NCBI RefSeq assembly: GCF_964204645.1
Contig: NC_134026.1
Coordinates: 19,982,650-20,046,649 of the forward strand
DNA length: 64,000 bases
Origin: Tubulanus polymorphus
Lineage: Eukaryota > Nemertea > Palaeonemertea > Tubulaniformes > Tubulanidae
Direction: 5' to 3'
Program-made: the position numbers and the translations under genes
Shown: positions 23,128 to 35,300 of the stretch, piece after piece
How the letters are laid out: each line of letters opens with the position of its first letter
How positions within the stretch are numbered: the first letter of the stretch is position 1
Notes under the pieces: model-generated
The model's database searches: none
Seen by the model: the letters and a program-made list of their open reading frames with translations, nothing else
What the model was told of the DNA's origin: nothing

Positions 23128-24068
23128 TATTTGTTATTTATGTGGTTACATTTTATTGCCATTACGTCACACCTGAAGACTTTTTTCTTCAGTACCTGTA
23201 TACACTACAATACATTTAGTGGATATAAGGATAACTAAAGATTTCAGAAACTAACCTAGAAATTCTGAAGTAAAACCTGTTCATCGACAGCATTACATGT
23301 GGCGGCATAGTTTGCCATAGTTGCATTTAGTTAAGTCTTCCCGTAAGAGTATTTATATTCTTATTTTGGAGATCTTTAGACGTGTATTTATCTTCAAATT
23401 TTTAGATGCATTTAATTAATTCCAGTATGAACGTATTGTGACTAAATGTATATAGTTTACTTGAGTATGAGATGTATTGCACCGTAAGTACCATATGACA
23501 ATAAATACCTGGCATGTATTTAGCATTTTTGACAAAATTTATAGTTGTCTTCTTAGGTTGTATTTTCTTCCTGTTGGAATTCAATTTATTCATTGGACAG
23601 TGCTTTACATGTACAACAACTGTAAAACTGGACTGGTGATATCTTGTTCAATTAAGTTGGGACTGACAAGTTGAAGTGGATATGCAGAGACCTGACCTCA
23701 CTCAGACATGGCTAACTCCAACTTTTGACTAGTTCGGACAAAAACGAAATCCGTTTTTTTTCCTAATTTCCAAATGTATTTTCCTATCTTTAACTCGGAC
23801 TTCGCTTATATTGGACCAGTTTTTGCCAGTCCAGTTTAAGTTAGGCAAGGTTAACTGTACATATGCAGTTGGCAAAACGGAACATCTGCATTATGTCTTG
23901 GACCTAGTCAAAGTTAATCCCCCAATATACCGCCATACTCTGCCAAAATCCTAAATCACCAAAGTGGGCTGTATGTCAATACATACATTGTAAACCACTT
24001 ACACACTATAAAGAAACCAATACACACTATAAAGAAACCAATAAGAGGTAAGATGATATAGATGAGAC

Positions 24069-24074
24069 TTTATT
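24069..24074 (-). terminator. Possible FN3K poly(A) signal
   Basis: AATAAA on the minus strand, about 370 bases after the FN3K stop, a reasonable distance for a 3' untranslated region. Confidence 0.35.
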
Positions 24075-24442
24075 GTCCAAATCTAACAAAAGCACCTCAG
24101 CAAAATGCCATGCATTGCTTTACATGCTTGCAAAGCATAGAATAAAGGAATATATTTTAGACACACCCTTTCCTTGCATTTTAAGCGAATAATCAACGGA
24201 TTGACACTTACTTTACTTTGGAATTATGTAGTTGAACCTCCCTTGCAGTACAAAAACATTCGAATTTATGCAACAAACTTTCTGGGGACTGATCAAATTC
24301 TACCAAGGTCCACAATCCACGAAAATATGCAAAATGAATTGATCATGGTTGTAAACTGTATTACAGTTCAAGAGCCATAATTTGCATTTTTATATTGCTT
24401 CTCAACAGTTAAAGCTAAATGATTGAAACAGAAGGCATTTTG

Positions 24443-27400
24443 TCACGAGAGAGATTTCATCAAACTGATGGACGAGTCTTTATAACCGGTTCCGAAATGA
24501 TTCCTGAAAATATACAACAATGGATTTATCAATACATCAATCTAGGATAGTCTGAGGCTAAGAGGAGCGAGGCATTTATTCCACTGGAGGTTGTCTACTT
24601 AACTAAACCTATATGAAATTTCAATTGTGATTTTAATTACATTGTCTATTCAGGACCCACTTTCACAGTTTTGAGTTAAGATATGATTCTAGGATTAAAT
24701 CAATTTAATGACCTTACTGGTATTAATACTCAATGGAATTGAACTGAACTCAGAACTGTGGAACTAGGTCATGGTTTGAACTAGTATTAAGCTAAAGTTA
24801 ACACTTTTCAGCATTTTTGGTGCAGAAAAGGTAGCACCTTTCTGTGAATTGCACCCGTGATAGACATAGTAACTGTTCACCATGATTTGTCAGACCATCG
24901 CAATAACCTATGGACAAGTCACCTATGTCATCCATGCACTAGGACATGTTTACTGCCCTGAAGTGCTTGCTTTTGATTTTTTTTTATCAACGCAATAGTA
25001 TTACGATTATGAATGCTGTCCAAAATGTAAATTTCAAGTCAAGAAGTAGCATTTTTCAGCACTTACTGACATTTTTGTGAAACGTACTGGTAAGTACAAA
25101 TCAGTGCCTTATCAATTTTTTTCCAAAATATAGCACTAAATTGACTTGCTATGACTCATGTAGGTGCTGATAAAGGATCATACGTTGAACTATGGAGTCT
25201 GACTACTTACCAATGATTCAAGTAGTGAAACATTTGATAAAGACCCAGTCGTTGACTATGTCCTGGTTGCTTTGGCAATAACTTGAAATATTCGTCGTAA
25301 AACATTTTGCTGAAACCGCCGAACATGCTCGCGATTCCTAAGTCGAATTCCGAATGTCCGTAGAAACTTGCCGGGTCGAACACCACTGTCGAAAAAATGA
25401 ATTCATTCAAGTGAGAGTATTAGTGAGAAAATGCTACAGAAGACACCGCCTGCCTCGAATCTCGCGAGACCAATACATTCTCTTTGAGGAACGCAAAATT
25501 CCGGGCAATCGGAGCAGGGATCGGTCCTAATCACGACGAATTGGAGTAGGAAATTTTTTTGAGGCAATCAAATCCAGGGCGAACGAAGTCTACTGTGTAT
25601 CAAAATTTGCAATCTATTATCGCGAGGAGTGACAAAATTCTATATAAGTTCAGCTTATGACAGCCTTTTCGAATTTCATCGGCGAATCATTAGCCTGCGA
25701 TTGAATTCGAGTGACCAAGGTTCACACTTTTTTCAAAGATTTACTTCTTGCCAAAGTTGTTCTGTCACATTTCGATGACATCATACACCACTAATTCACC
25801 GATTAAAAAATTCATATCATTTAGTAGATTACCTGGTTCACCGTCGAGTTCACCAGCATTTCCACCCCACAGATCTCCGTGCATGAGAGCCGGCGTAATT
25901 TCTAAACCCTTGAAATATTCCGGTATTTTACGTTGCAATCGGGGCCACCATTCTACGACGTCTCGATCGCCAGTCTTTGAAGTTGAAAAATAACAACACG
26001 CGTTACCATCAACCCTTTCAGTGTGTCTACACCGCAGAGCAGTGCGATGTATCAATCGGTGTTCAACTTAGCTAGTACACAGCATCAGGATGTTATTATT
26101 AACTAGCTTTTATCGCTATCAAAAGATGACAGCACTTGTCAAACGTACTGAAATATTAGTAATGATACACCGCACCAGGGTGTAGAGGCACTAAAGCAGT
26201 ATGCTCGTTATTCAACACAATGGGATGAAATTTTCAGCACTTGGGTAATAATAAGTCGGCACTGAAAGGGTTAATGAGAATTGTCATTTATTATCAAGCA
26301 TGGGCATTATGAACAGAACTGGAGAAAAGCACATTAGTCTGTGATATCTTCCATGGCCTGCTACAGATGATTGCTTCAGATACAATGGTACACAGGCAAC
26401 GAGTGAACATTGTTATGAAGAGCAAAGGTAACGCAAAGGGTTGAGTCTGCACGGCATACACTACTCTATTTCCATGTTGCACATTCTTACCTCATTGATG
26501 ATCTTATCGACTTGCAGCTGTAATTTCTGTCTGCTAAAGAATATCTGAAATTTAAGAAGAACATTGAATTTTCTGAAGTTCTAAAAGAAACAACAGCAAA
26601 GATACGCGAATATTGTAGCTACGAAACGGCTTACGTACCACCCAGTCATCGATCCAAGAATTATCTTGCGGAATGAATCCGCAACAAGTCGGCACATGGA
26701 AACCAAACTTTTCGATATACTTGACATCTTCACCTTGTTTATGAACTGAAGTTGCCATGCTTTCGGATTTATCCTTTATTTTGGTGTTGTGAAGATGCAT
26801 CCTACAAAAAACGCAGGAATTATAGAAGTAACTATAATGCCATTTAGATCTCAATCATAAACTGATTCTATAATCATGAACTCAATTTTATGTATTTCTT
26901 TCAAATATTTTACCAAGCATGAGTGATAAGATCCAATTGACAAGATTCTTTTAGCTCTCTTAAATGACAGCAACATATTGAATACAAAGTTATTTTCTTA
27001 CCGAGCTAAAAGATGTCCTAACTTTCCTGCATTTTGTCGGCCCAAACCTGTCATGTTCAGATATTCCATGACGAAAACTGTGCCATGTTTTTTATCATCA
27101 AACACCTTAAAACCATGTAATACGTGATAGTAACAAATTAAATTGCCAGTAAGGATTCGCAGAACTTGGAAAATTGAGACATTTTTTATGCCTCGGGTAC
27201 AGATTTGACATGGTACTGGTACCTTGATTGGTTTTGGTACACGTATCGAATTAGTTGCAGCAATTGCTTTGAGGCTTTCATATTCTCCATCAAACATTAA
27301 CCTAGCCTGAATTATCAGAGATCAAATATATAAGTCGCAAACGAGAGGGAGAGGAAGAGAGCTTAACCCTTTCAGTGCATCTACACCACAGTGCGGTGTA

Positions 27401-27897
27401 TAAATCAATGATGGACTTTTCTTATACACTGCATCACAGTATCACAGTGTATTGATGTAGGCTCTAATCAGTTTTCATATCAGGCAGTTCCTGTCAACCA
27501 CTGTTAAATATTAGTACCGGTAACTAATGATATACCGCAATGTAGACTGCAATGTAGTTGCATTATAGCAGTATGACTGGTATTCAACATACTAGGGTGG
27601 AATTTTTAAAAAATTTCTAATCATCTCTAGCACTTTAGGGTATAGGCCTAAATTGATTAGGACTGAAAGGGTTAACCCCAAACTAATCTAAATGATACTT
27701 GCCCCATGTTTTTTATTAACTTTTGCGAATATGTGTCCCTCAGAATCAGTCATAAATCCAGCACCAGAGCTAATACAGCCGCTTCCATCTCTTCCATAGC
27801 TTTTAACTGATTTACATCCCAACTCCTTCTTCAATAGTTCCTCCATTGTTTTAGTGGCCGTCCTGGAATAAACCATTTTACAGTTGCTAGCCGCCAT
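24443..27897 (-). CDS. FN3K: Fructosamine-3-kinase (8 exons)
   Basis: FN3K phosphorylates sugars bound to protein lysines, which makes the adduct unstable and repairs early glycation. Exons in order: 27703-27897, 27223-27306, 27002-27105, 26639-26801, 26491-26544, 25833-25974, 25211-25385, 24443-24503. Together they give 978 bases, 325 residues plus stop, against 309 in human. The P-loop cysteine of the family is present (GSGCISSG, Cys41), as is the catalytic HGDLW (232-236) with [13 protein letters not shown] after it. Intron 1 appears to use a GC donor (GGG/GCAAGT) and is mostly a MITE. Translation could also begin at Met18, which aligns with the human start. The human FN3K and FN3KRP split cannot be resolved here, so the symbol stands for the family. 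Confidence 0.94.
24654..24770. mobile_element. Foldback element, CCACAGTT family
   Basis: About 117 bases just 3' in position to the last FN3K exon (in its final intron) with inverted ends around CACAGTTTTGAGTTAA and TCAGAACTGTGGAAC. Related copies lie at 31588-31684 and 52831-53218. Confidence 0.55.
26009..26274. mobile_element. piggyBac-like MITE, FN3K intron 5
   Basis: Element 26013-26270 with ends CCCTTTCAGTG and CACTGAAAGGG. The right flank is TTAA; the left is TCAA, one base changed from the expected target. Internal blocks match the other family members (CTACACCGC, ATACACCGC). Confidence 0.82.
27363..27675. mobile_element. piggyBac-like MITE filling FN3K intron 1
   Basis: Element 27367-27671 (305 bp) with TTAA on both sides and ends CCCTTTCAGTGC and ACTGAAAGGG. 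It makes up about three quarters of the 396-bp first intron of FN3K and ends 31 bases from the 5' splice site on the gene's strand. Confidence 0.87.
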
Positions 27898-28723
27898 TTT
27901 GTTAAGGTACTTTTGTCCTGTATTGTTGGGTCATTTTTTTCTCTTTTTTAAAAACTATCTGTGATGCGTGTTGTATCATATTTCATCTGTCCCTGGATGG
28001 ATTTTGACGGTTTCAGCAACATTCAAACCGTGTGAATCTCTAGTTTTGAGTGATGTAAAAATCATTCTATTATTTTCAACAATGTGACATGGGAGCGATA
28101 TATAAATCGGGGGTCAGTTTTTGCCGTGCCCATAAAAATCCAGGGTAGGCCTACGCGGGTACTGAACTTTGAAGTTCGTTATTTTCAGAAATAAGTTTCC
28201 AAAAAATCCAAACATTTCAAGAACTGTGAGCATAAACGCCCCCTTTCTATGGCTAAATATATTGGTGGCTGTGACAATATCTTGGGCAGTGTAATAGACA
28301 AATGAAGAAAGTTGTCATGGCATAGGGTTTGTGTTGGTACAAGCTTCGGTGGTAGGCAAACCCTGGCAAGCAAGATGGGCTCCTGTAGAACGATCTGGAC
28401 CAGACAAAAGACGTACCGTACCCGGTATTCACCTGAGAGTAGCCAGTTGGCGGCGCTCTGTATACTAAGAGCTCGCGTGAATAGCGATACACCACTGACA
28501 CTAATGTCTCAGTGAAACATGGTATTGACGTACTGGTAATAGGCTAATTTTTTCTTTATTCATAGAACGAAGTACGAAGTAAGAATTCTCGAAATTTACA
28601 TACCGGTAGAATTAAGTGTCGCGGTAATGATTTGAGGAGATTGATTGAAGGATAAATTGATTTCATGCTGTTATGTAGGCTACCGGTACGTGTCCTCAAA
28701 TCATCATAGTCACTGGTACTGTA

Positions 28724-28930
28724 GTTAGTTACCTAATCGTTGGTGGTAAGCTTTTTATAATGGGATGGGCTTATTGTGAAAATATCCGATCCACAGGGAC
28801 CTGACAAAAATATGTACTATATATAAAAAGTCTTTTTATATATAGTACCTAGGATACTGGGGTCAAAATTTTTTTTTTGTCAGGTCCCTGTGATCCGATC
28901 GTGTAACTAAACCACAGACAAAGGTTACTG
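28724..28930. mobile_element. Foldback MITE, GTTAGTAACCT ends (interrupted copy)
   Basis: The same element as at 5685-5800, with diverged ends (GTTAGTTACCT, AGGTTACTGAC). It is split by the 101-bp hAT-like MITE at 28792-28892. Rejoining the flanks minus one copy of the 8-base duplication reproduces the order seen in the intact copy. Confidence 0.75.
28784..28900. mobile_element. hAT-like MITE with 8-bp target duplication
   Basis: The element is 28792-28892 (101 bp) with inverted ends CACAGGGACCTGAC and GTCAGGTCCCTGTG. ATCCGATC is repeated exactly on both sides (28784-28791 and 28893-28900). The 8-bp duplication and the CAGGG terminal core are hallmarks of hAT transposons. The intact paralogue near 5764 carries ATCCGATC once, as expected for an empty site. 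The middle contains a further hairpin. Confidence 0.92.
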
Positions 28931-28993
28931 ACCGTACCGGTACCGGTACCGGTAGGCCTACACTTTTTCCTCCGATATGTGAGTGACAAACTA

Positions 28994-29098
28994 TATTCAA
29001 GCACAGGGGCCTGACACAAAAAAGTTTCTGACCCTGGTATCCAAGATACTATAATACAAAAACTTTTTGTGTCAAGCCCCTGTGACTGTGTATTCAAG
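28994..29098. mobile_element. Second hAT-like MITE
   Basis: Element 29002-29090 (89 bp). Inverted ends are CACAGGGGCCTGACACAAAA and TTTTGTGTCAAGCCCCTGTG, with a few extra bases (ACTGTG) at the right. TATTCAAG flanks both sides (28994-29001, 29091-29098). It is the same family as the element 100 bp to the left. Confidence 0.8.
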
Positions 29099-29270
29099 AA
29101 AAACTACTTTAAGCAGTGTTACTGTACTCGTATGGAAGCCCTGAAACGACATTACGAATTACGTTTTACGTTTTACGAATTACGTACCTTTAAACTACAT
29201 TGCACTCGAGAACGCCATAGTTCTCCACTCCACGGCCTTGAGAGCAGTGCGCTCCCAGTTTGACAGCAAC

Positions 29271-29310
29271 GCGGAAGTAAATATGGGGAAACCCAGCACA
29301 GCACTTCCTG
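29271..29310 (+). promoter_or_regulatory. Two ETS-type sites before the adaptor start
   Basis: GCGGAAGT at 29271-29278 and CACTTCCTG (an inverted CAGGAAGTG) at 29302-29310 lie 55-95 bases before the ATG. Both match the ETS core GGAA with good flanks. Vertebrate FYB and PRAM1 are blood-cell genes where ETS factors are common regulators, so the sites are suggestive. Confidence 0.35.
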
Positions 29311-29364
29311 GTTGCGTTCATAAGAATATTAGTTTAGGCAGTTAGAAGTGGATAACCTGAGGCC

Positions 29365-32300
29365 ATGGTAAGTCTACACCATTCAGACAATTCAATCTAA
29401 TTACCTATAGGCTCACTGCCTTATTTCATAAGTTCCGCTAAAACTGCCTCAAAAATAAATGTATGAGATAAATAAGGCTAAAATTTAAGGAAATCAAGAA
29501 TCTGGTACCTGTACGTGCATTAGGCATGGTAGGCCAATCGAGAATTTTTTTTTTAAATCAAATATCCATCAATAGATTTATTGACAAAAACTATTTTTCT
29601 GATAGGCTGATGATCAAAAAGATGATAATTTCGATTTCAAAGAACTGCAAAATCGCTTCAAGGCTCAGCAGTCCGGCAAAAGTGATGTTATCAAACCGTC
29701 AACTACCGGTACTACAAAACCAAAACCAGGTATCCGTACGGTATTTGAATTAGGCTAATGCCGATATTGAGAAATAAGATTTACCTACCCTGGTGACTCT
29801 TTTTGGTACGCTAACCCGCTGTTTGTTGCCATTTTGAAAAATCAGCAGTAGGCCTCTACTCCGTTTTATCTCGAAGGTTTTGTGAAAATGACTCCCTTAG
29901 AATTTACATGAAACATCTTAAAGCACAGTTTTTGTTGTTAAGTGAGTTCATGTTTAAAGTTCCTGCAACGATTCTTCCTTCAGGTCAGCGTAATTCTGAG
30001 ATAAGTTTGAAACTAACCGGCGGTATTGGTATCGAATACATAACCACAATTTGTATAAGTGGTCACTGATGAATTATAATATACTATTGGTTATCCAGAG
30101 CCGTCAAAGGAATTTTTCAGTGGCGAGGCTTATTTCTGAAGGGGGGGTCTGGGGGCCCTCCCCTAAAAAAATTTTGAAAATTTGATCGCCGGAGATGCGT
30201 TTTGGGGCCATTTCACGGTTTCATTCACAGAAGCATGAGAAGTCGTGAGCCAACCACCTAGTACAGAGAACGACGAGCTGCTACGGGGTGCAGCGTGCTT
30301 TTGAAAAAAGCATTGAAAAATTTTTAAGCAAAAAGTTGGGGCGTCTTTGGCCACCTCTGCCACTCCCGTTCCGACGACTCTGCTATCGACACAACTTTTT
30401 AGGGGTTCGAACAACCTAAATTTTGACTACCTGGAGTCTTTAAATCATGGGAACTCACAAACTTAGGCTAAGCCTATAAGACCTTCCAAAGCTGGATAGA
30501 ACTAGAATTCATCCACGCAGTTCAATACCGGTATATTTTAAGCCCCATTCCGCATAAAATGTGAATGAAATGGATATTGATAACAGTAACCATGTATTTG
30601 TATTTTTCAGCGATCAAACCGCCATTATGCATTAAACCAGGAATTGGCCAAAAACCGCTGTCACCGAAAGGGCCGTGTTTTCCAGAGATCAAATCGGGCG
30701 TTTTATCGAATATAAAAAACGATTTGAAAGTCGCTAAAATGCCGTCTTCAAATGCTGATTCGTCGCATCGCATCGCGCCTTCCCCGAACAGTCTGAAAAA
30801 ACTGAAACCGGTTTTACCAATCGAGAAAAAATCGCCGTTTTTCCATAAAGAAACCGGACCTCCGAAGTTCGCTTTGGGGAAGGTCGATTGTGACGCCGAA
30901 AACGACGACTTTCCTCCACCACCGCCGGAGCTTTCATTGATGGCTAGCGGTGGCAACGACGTCGATGATTTGCCATTGCCATCGCCGCCGAGCGACGAGA
31001 AACCAAAATCGTGGAATCGTATGAAGTTCACGGAACGAATTCAGAACATGGAACAACAAAAGGAGAATTTCGCGCAGAAACGCGCGGCCATCGAAGGAAA
31101 ATTTCACCACATGAACAGCGAACAAAAAACCGTTAACGGTAGTAGTGTTGATCGGAAAAATAGTCAGCAGGACAGTTCGGCTGTATCAAATAATTCCGTT
31201 GAGGAAGATGAGCTTATCATCACAGTGGATAAAATAATTTATAAAGTAATACGACTAGGGGATGAAGGGCCATGTCCGAGTGTGCCGAAACGTCCTTCCT
31301 GGGTGAAATTGCACATTGCCAGTAAGTTATTGGGTAATTTTACTTTCACTCAGGGGCAAATTCAGAAGGTCTAAAGACCCTGAAAATTTTGAGTACCAGT
31401 AATGTAAAGGCATTTCTTTTTCAATAATAAATAACCTATAAAAGAGGACAATTTCTGTAAAACATTATTTGCCCTGAATAATACTATATGACCTTCAGAC
31501 CTTGCCCCTGGATTCCTTGCTGCTGAATCATATTCAAACCTCATGACAACAAACTTCGGAGACTGGTTCAATAACGAGAAGGATGGCGTTCCACAGTTGT
31601 GAGTTAGAGTTAACTCTGAGTTAAAGTTAGTTCATTTTCGATGAGTTAACTCTGAGTCAAATCTTAAGTGACAACTGTGGAACTGGACCGCAGTTGATAT
31701 GTAATTTTTGGTTGCTTCATGCTTTCAATTCAAACTTAGCAACTAAATAAAGCTTAAGCTTTTTCATGAAACTGGATCCAGTGGCCATTTCCATAGTTCT
31801 GAGTTGAAATTTGACTTCAATGGCGTCGATGGGGTCAATGGCGTTGGAAGTGCGGTAAAAGCCGCGGCAATTATTTACTGGATGACGTTTTTTTTTTCTT
31901 TCTGTACTATGTTTCTGACGAAATTAAAGTAAATTCGCCGCGGCAATATTAGAACCTGTCAAAAATCGGCAATCAAAAATTGCTTTCAATGCATCTGGAG
32001 GTTGATTGAACTAACTCTAGGGTCATCTGGGGATAGACATGAACTAACCTGGACTACGGGAGCTCTTGCCAGGGTTACGACTAATAAAGTTCAAGCTGTA
32101 GTCGCCATTCAGCTATTCTTGCTTTTAGAAGAATTTTTTTCATCACAGATCCAAGAAATGTTTCCGAGCCGACCATCGAGGATGATATCTACGATGACGC
32201 GGAAACGATGGATATTGCGATGAACGCGGTTACAGCTTCTCATCATCAAACCCCGGCTGCGGTAGCGGAGGAAGAGGATATCTACGATGATGCGGAATCG

Positions 32301-35300
32301 AACTTAACTTTCTCACTTACTCACAATCCTTGCGAGAATGTCGAGGAGACGTATGATGATGCGGAAACACTTGGAGTAACAACTGGGTATGTGAATATAC
32401 AACAGCTAGGGTGTCCACTGCCCTGGAAAACGCTGGGAATCAGAAATATCTAGAAAAAACAGGGAAAACTCAGGGAATTTAAGAAAATTGCAAAAAAGAA
32501 ATGATTTGGATAAGCTATAACTGACCACGCATTCTTCATCAATACGCGATTGGTGAATAATGAATGAATTGTTACATTTCAAACCAAGAAATTTCTTCAT
32601 TCACCTGCAGATTCTCTCAGCGAATTTGTCATCACAGAAACTGGTCACCTAGTATGATTATTTTTAAATGAGAGGCGTAGTGGCCGAGTGGATTAAGCCG
32701 CCGGTCACTGGTCTCGTCAATCCAGGGTTTATGGGTTCAAACCCTGGTGGTGACAGAGTTTCTTGGTCGAAGGTTCAACTCTGGTCTCTCCTCCCCTGTT
32801 GGGATAAATAAAGAAACATCGAGCTCGCTGTAATGCCCTGCGTGGCGCTTAGCAGGTTGAGGGTGTTAAAAAAAAAGAATTATTTTTTAATCATTTGTGA
32901 ATGTTTGAAAAGGTTGAACTAAGGAAAACAGGTTGGATGTAGTATGAGGACGATTCCGCTGTCATTCAATGTGTACCAGTACGCACACATCAAGATTATT
33001 ACCCCTACAATTTTCCTTCAATTTTGAATTAAAGGCTATAGGCCTATGCATAATTGTCTTACTAACAATTTTGATAACAGACATAGTTCCAGATAATACG
33101 TTGTTGATATAGCCACTACACATTTGAAAAATTTTTTTATGTAAACACTTTGCGTCAATTGTATTGATACGTTATTGCTACCAATTTACTTTAGATTGGC
33201 ATCCCTGAATGACATTTTTTTCTTTGAATACCATGTTTTTGATGAAATTGAAGTAAATTCACCATAGCAATATATTAGAACCTCTCAGAAATTGGCAATC
33301 AAGAATTGCTTCCAACCACCTGACTTTACTGTAGGATACAAACCGATGATCTTCAACCCCAGAATAGAAAGCTCTAACAACTCCCCACACTGCTACACAG
33401 ATCGAGATCTATTGTTATATGCCGTAAAATAGAAGAAAATCTATTGTGAGTCTTTTTAGTGGAAAATGTTGAATTTTGACGACATTCAACCTATTACCGG
33501 TACAACTATGCATTCTTTACTTCCTTGTTGATTCAACTGAACACAATATTTGTGTACTGCATTTCAAATGAATATTAGTTCCGTGTTATGGCTGAACTGT
33601 ATGTTGCACAGGTAGCCATTTTTTATGTACTATTCACATGTAAAGGTGTTCAGAGGTTAAAGAGGGCCCATGTGCTAACAAGATATTAGAGCGCTCTATG
33701 GACGAAGCACTATTTGGGGGTCCTCCCCCACAAAAATGTTGAAAATTAGGTATGAGCGAAGACATTCTCAAGGCTTCTGGTAAATGTACAGTAACTGCAA
33801 ATTGTGTTTTTCAGTCAGGAATTGTTGAGGAGCCCTTCAAGTGATCATTAATTATGAAATATTTTTTTATCACAGAAATTTTAATAAATCTCAACCGGCT
33901 GCCAAAAGTACATCAGATATTGGAACCTTTGATGAAGTTTATGACGATATTGACACCCCAGCTGTGGCTGGTTTAGGAAGGTAATTAGTTGCTGTACCCG
34001 GCGGTATCTTTTAGCACTTTTGATTTCTCACTGCCATTATTTCAGTAGCTCAGGGCCACCTCTTCCATCCAGAACGCAAGATAACGAAAAAGAGAAGAGA
34101 CAGCAGGAGAAGAAAGAAAGAGAGGAACAAGAAAAGAAGATCAAAGAAGAAAAGAAAAAGAAAGAAAAAGAAGAAAAGGTGTGCATAGAATATACAAATA
34201 GAATACGATTATCTTGAACGTGTTCTACCATCTTTGAGATGGAATAACTTTTACATAAAGTAGGTATGTTTGAAATGGAAACATATTCACATATTCAAAT
34301 TTTCAGAAACTACTTGAGGATCGAAAGAAACAACAAAAAGAAGAGAGGAAACGAAAAAAACGTTTGAAGGTGAGTTTGCTGATCAGGAAGGTGTCGGTTA
34401 ACTTTGCATGAAGAATTCTTGGGTTCAGCTTTTAAAGGTTCTCCCACTGAGCATCATGGTCGGCCTACATGTACATGTACAATCTATACCAGTATAAATC
34501 TGATTCGATAAAAAACCAATTTCCATCTATTCGCAGGTTAAAGGTGATGAAACGATTTTGAACGTAGCTTGTATATTAGAGGATGACAATGGAGGTAAAC
34601 TGGATCTACCAGTGGCGGCTGGTGAGAAGATCTACATTATCAGACTTGATAACAATCCAGCCGGAAAGTTTCTAGTACAGAATGAAAAAGGACAATGTAA
34701 GAAAAGTTCAACATTTATTGAGCAACATGAACACGAAAATGTAAATTTCTGTCAGTACAATGTATTTTGGGGAAGCTGTAGTGGTATACCTTTGGCGTTC
34801 TCAATACACAGGAATTTTAAATGGGGCTGCATTCGTTTTCATTAGTTTATGACATCGTGGTTGCTGAAGTAGCAAGGCTTTCAATCCCCCAAAAATATAG
34901 AAACGTGAGCTTTATTTTGGTGTAATCTTCTATTTCTGGTAGGGGCTGCAAATGTTATATAAGGGGTGGCTGATTTTCAGTGTGGATATAAAAATGAGAG
35001 GCGTCGGTCCTCTAAAATCTGTTGTGGAGAACACTGACCTTATTTGAGGTACATGTACGTGTTAAGTATTGCAAACCGATATGTATATTCTACAATTAAC
35101 CCGATCATTTCCAGATGGTTATGTCTCAAATGAAAATGTTGATATAAATGAAGAGGATTTGAAAAGATCGGTAAGAGACTTTGAAAGCTAGAATTCATCA
35201 TTGATTTGATATTAGCGTAGTTTCATAAATAGTTTTGATGAACCGTAGTATTTTGTGGTATATGGGCTTTGAAGCTAAAATGTATTTTGTTTCTTTTACA

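Larger units (their letters stand above)
21563..24442. other. Intergenic DNA between DNA2 and FN3K
   Basis: No gene is visible. The two flanking genes converge, so both 3' ends lie here. The interval holds a CAGTGTTCTCC MITE (21767-22029), a pogo-like element (22568-23127) and a degraded pogo-like end near 23860 (CAGTTAACCTTGCC on the minus strand). A 20-base direct repeat (ACACACTATAAAGAAACCAA) occurs twice near 24001-24040. Confidence 0.6.
27898..29364. other. Shared 5' region of FN3K and the adaptor gene
   Basis: The two genes diverge from this 1.47-kb interval. No coding exon is visible. It contains a MITE interrupted by a second MITE (28724-28930), another hAT-like MITE (29002-29090), runs of ACCGGT near 28935-28960, and two ETS-type sites close to the adaptor ATG. 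Confidence 0.55.
32149..33980 (+). other. Adaptor exons with repeated Tyr-Asp-Asp motifs
   Basis: Exons 32149-32386 and 33876-33980 encode IYDDAE, IYDDAE, TYDDAE and VYDDID, spaced about 35-50 residues apart in acidic surroundings. In vertebrate FYB, YDDV-type sites are phosphorylated and bind SH2 domains (SLP-76, Fyn). The regular spacing suggests internal duplication. Confidence 0.75.

Noticed and set aside
30163-30414. 83-codon minus-strand frame in an adaptor intron
   Set aside because: It lies in G-rich repeat-like sequence also seen in pieces near 2127 and 33720, with no domain.
32672-32755. A functional tRNA gene
   Set aside because: The A and B boxes are good, but the anticodon stem is mismatched, and the sequence continues into a SINE body with an A tail and target duplication.
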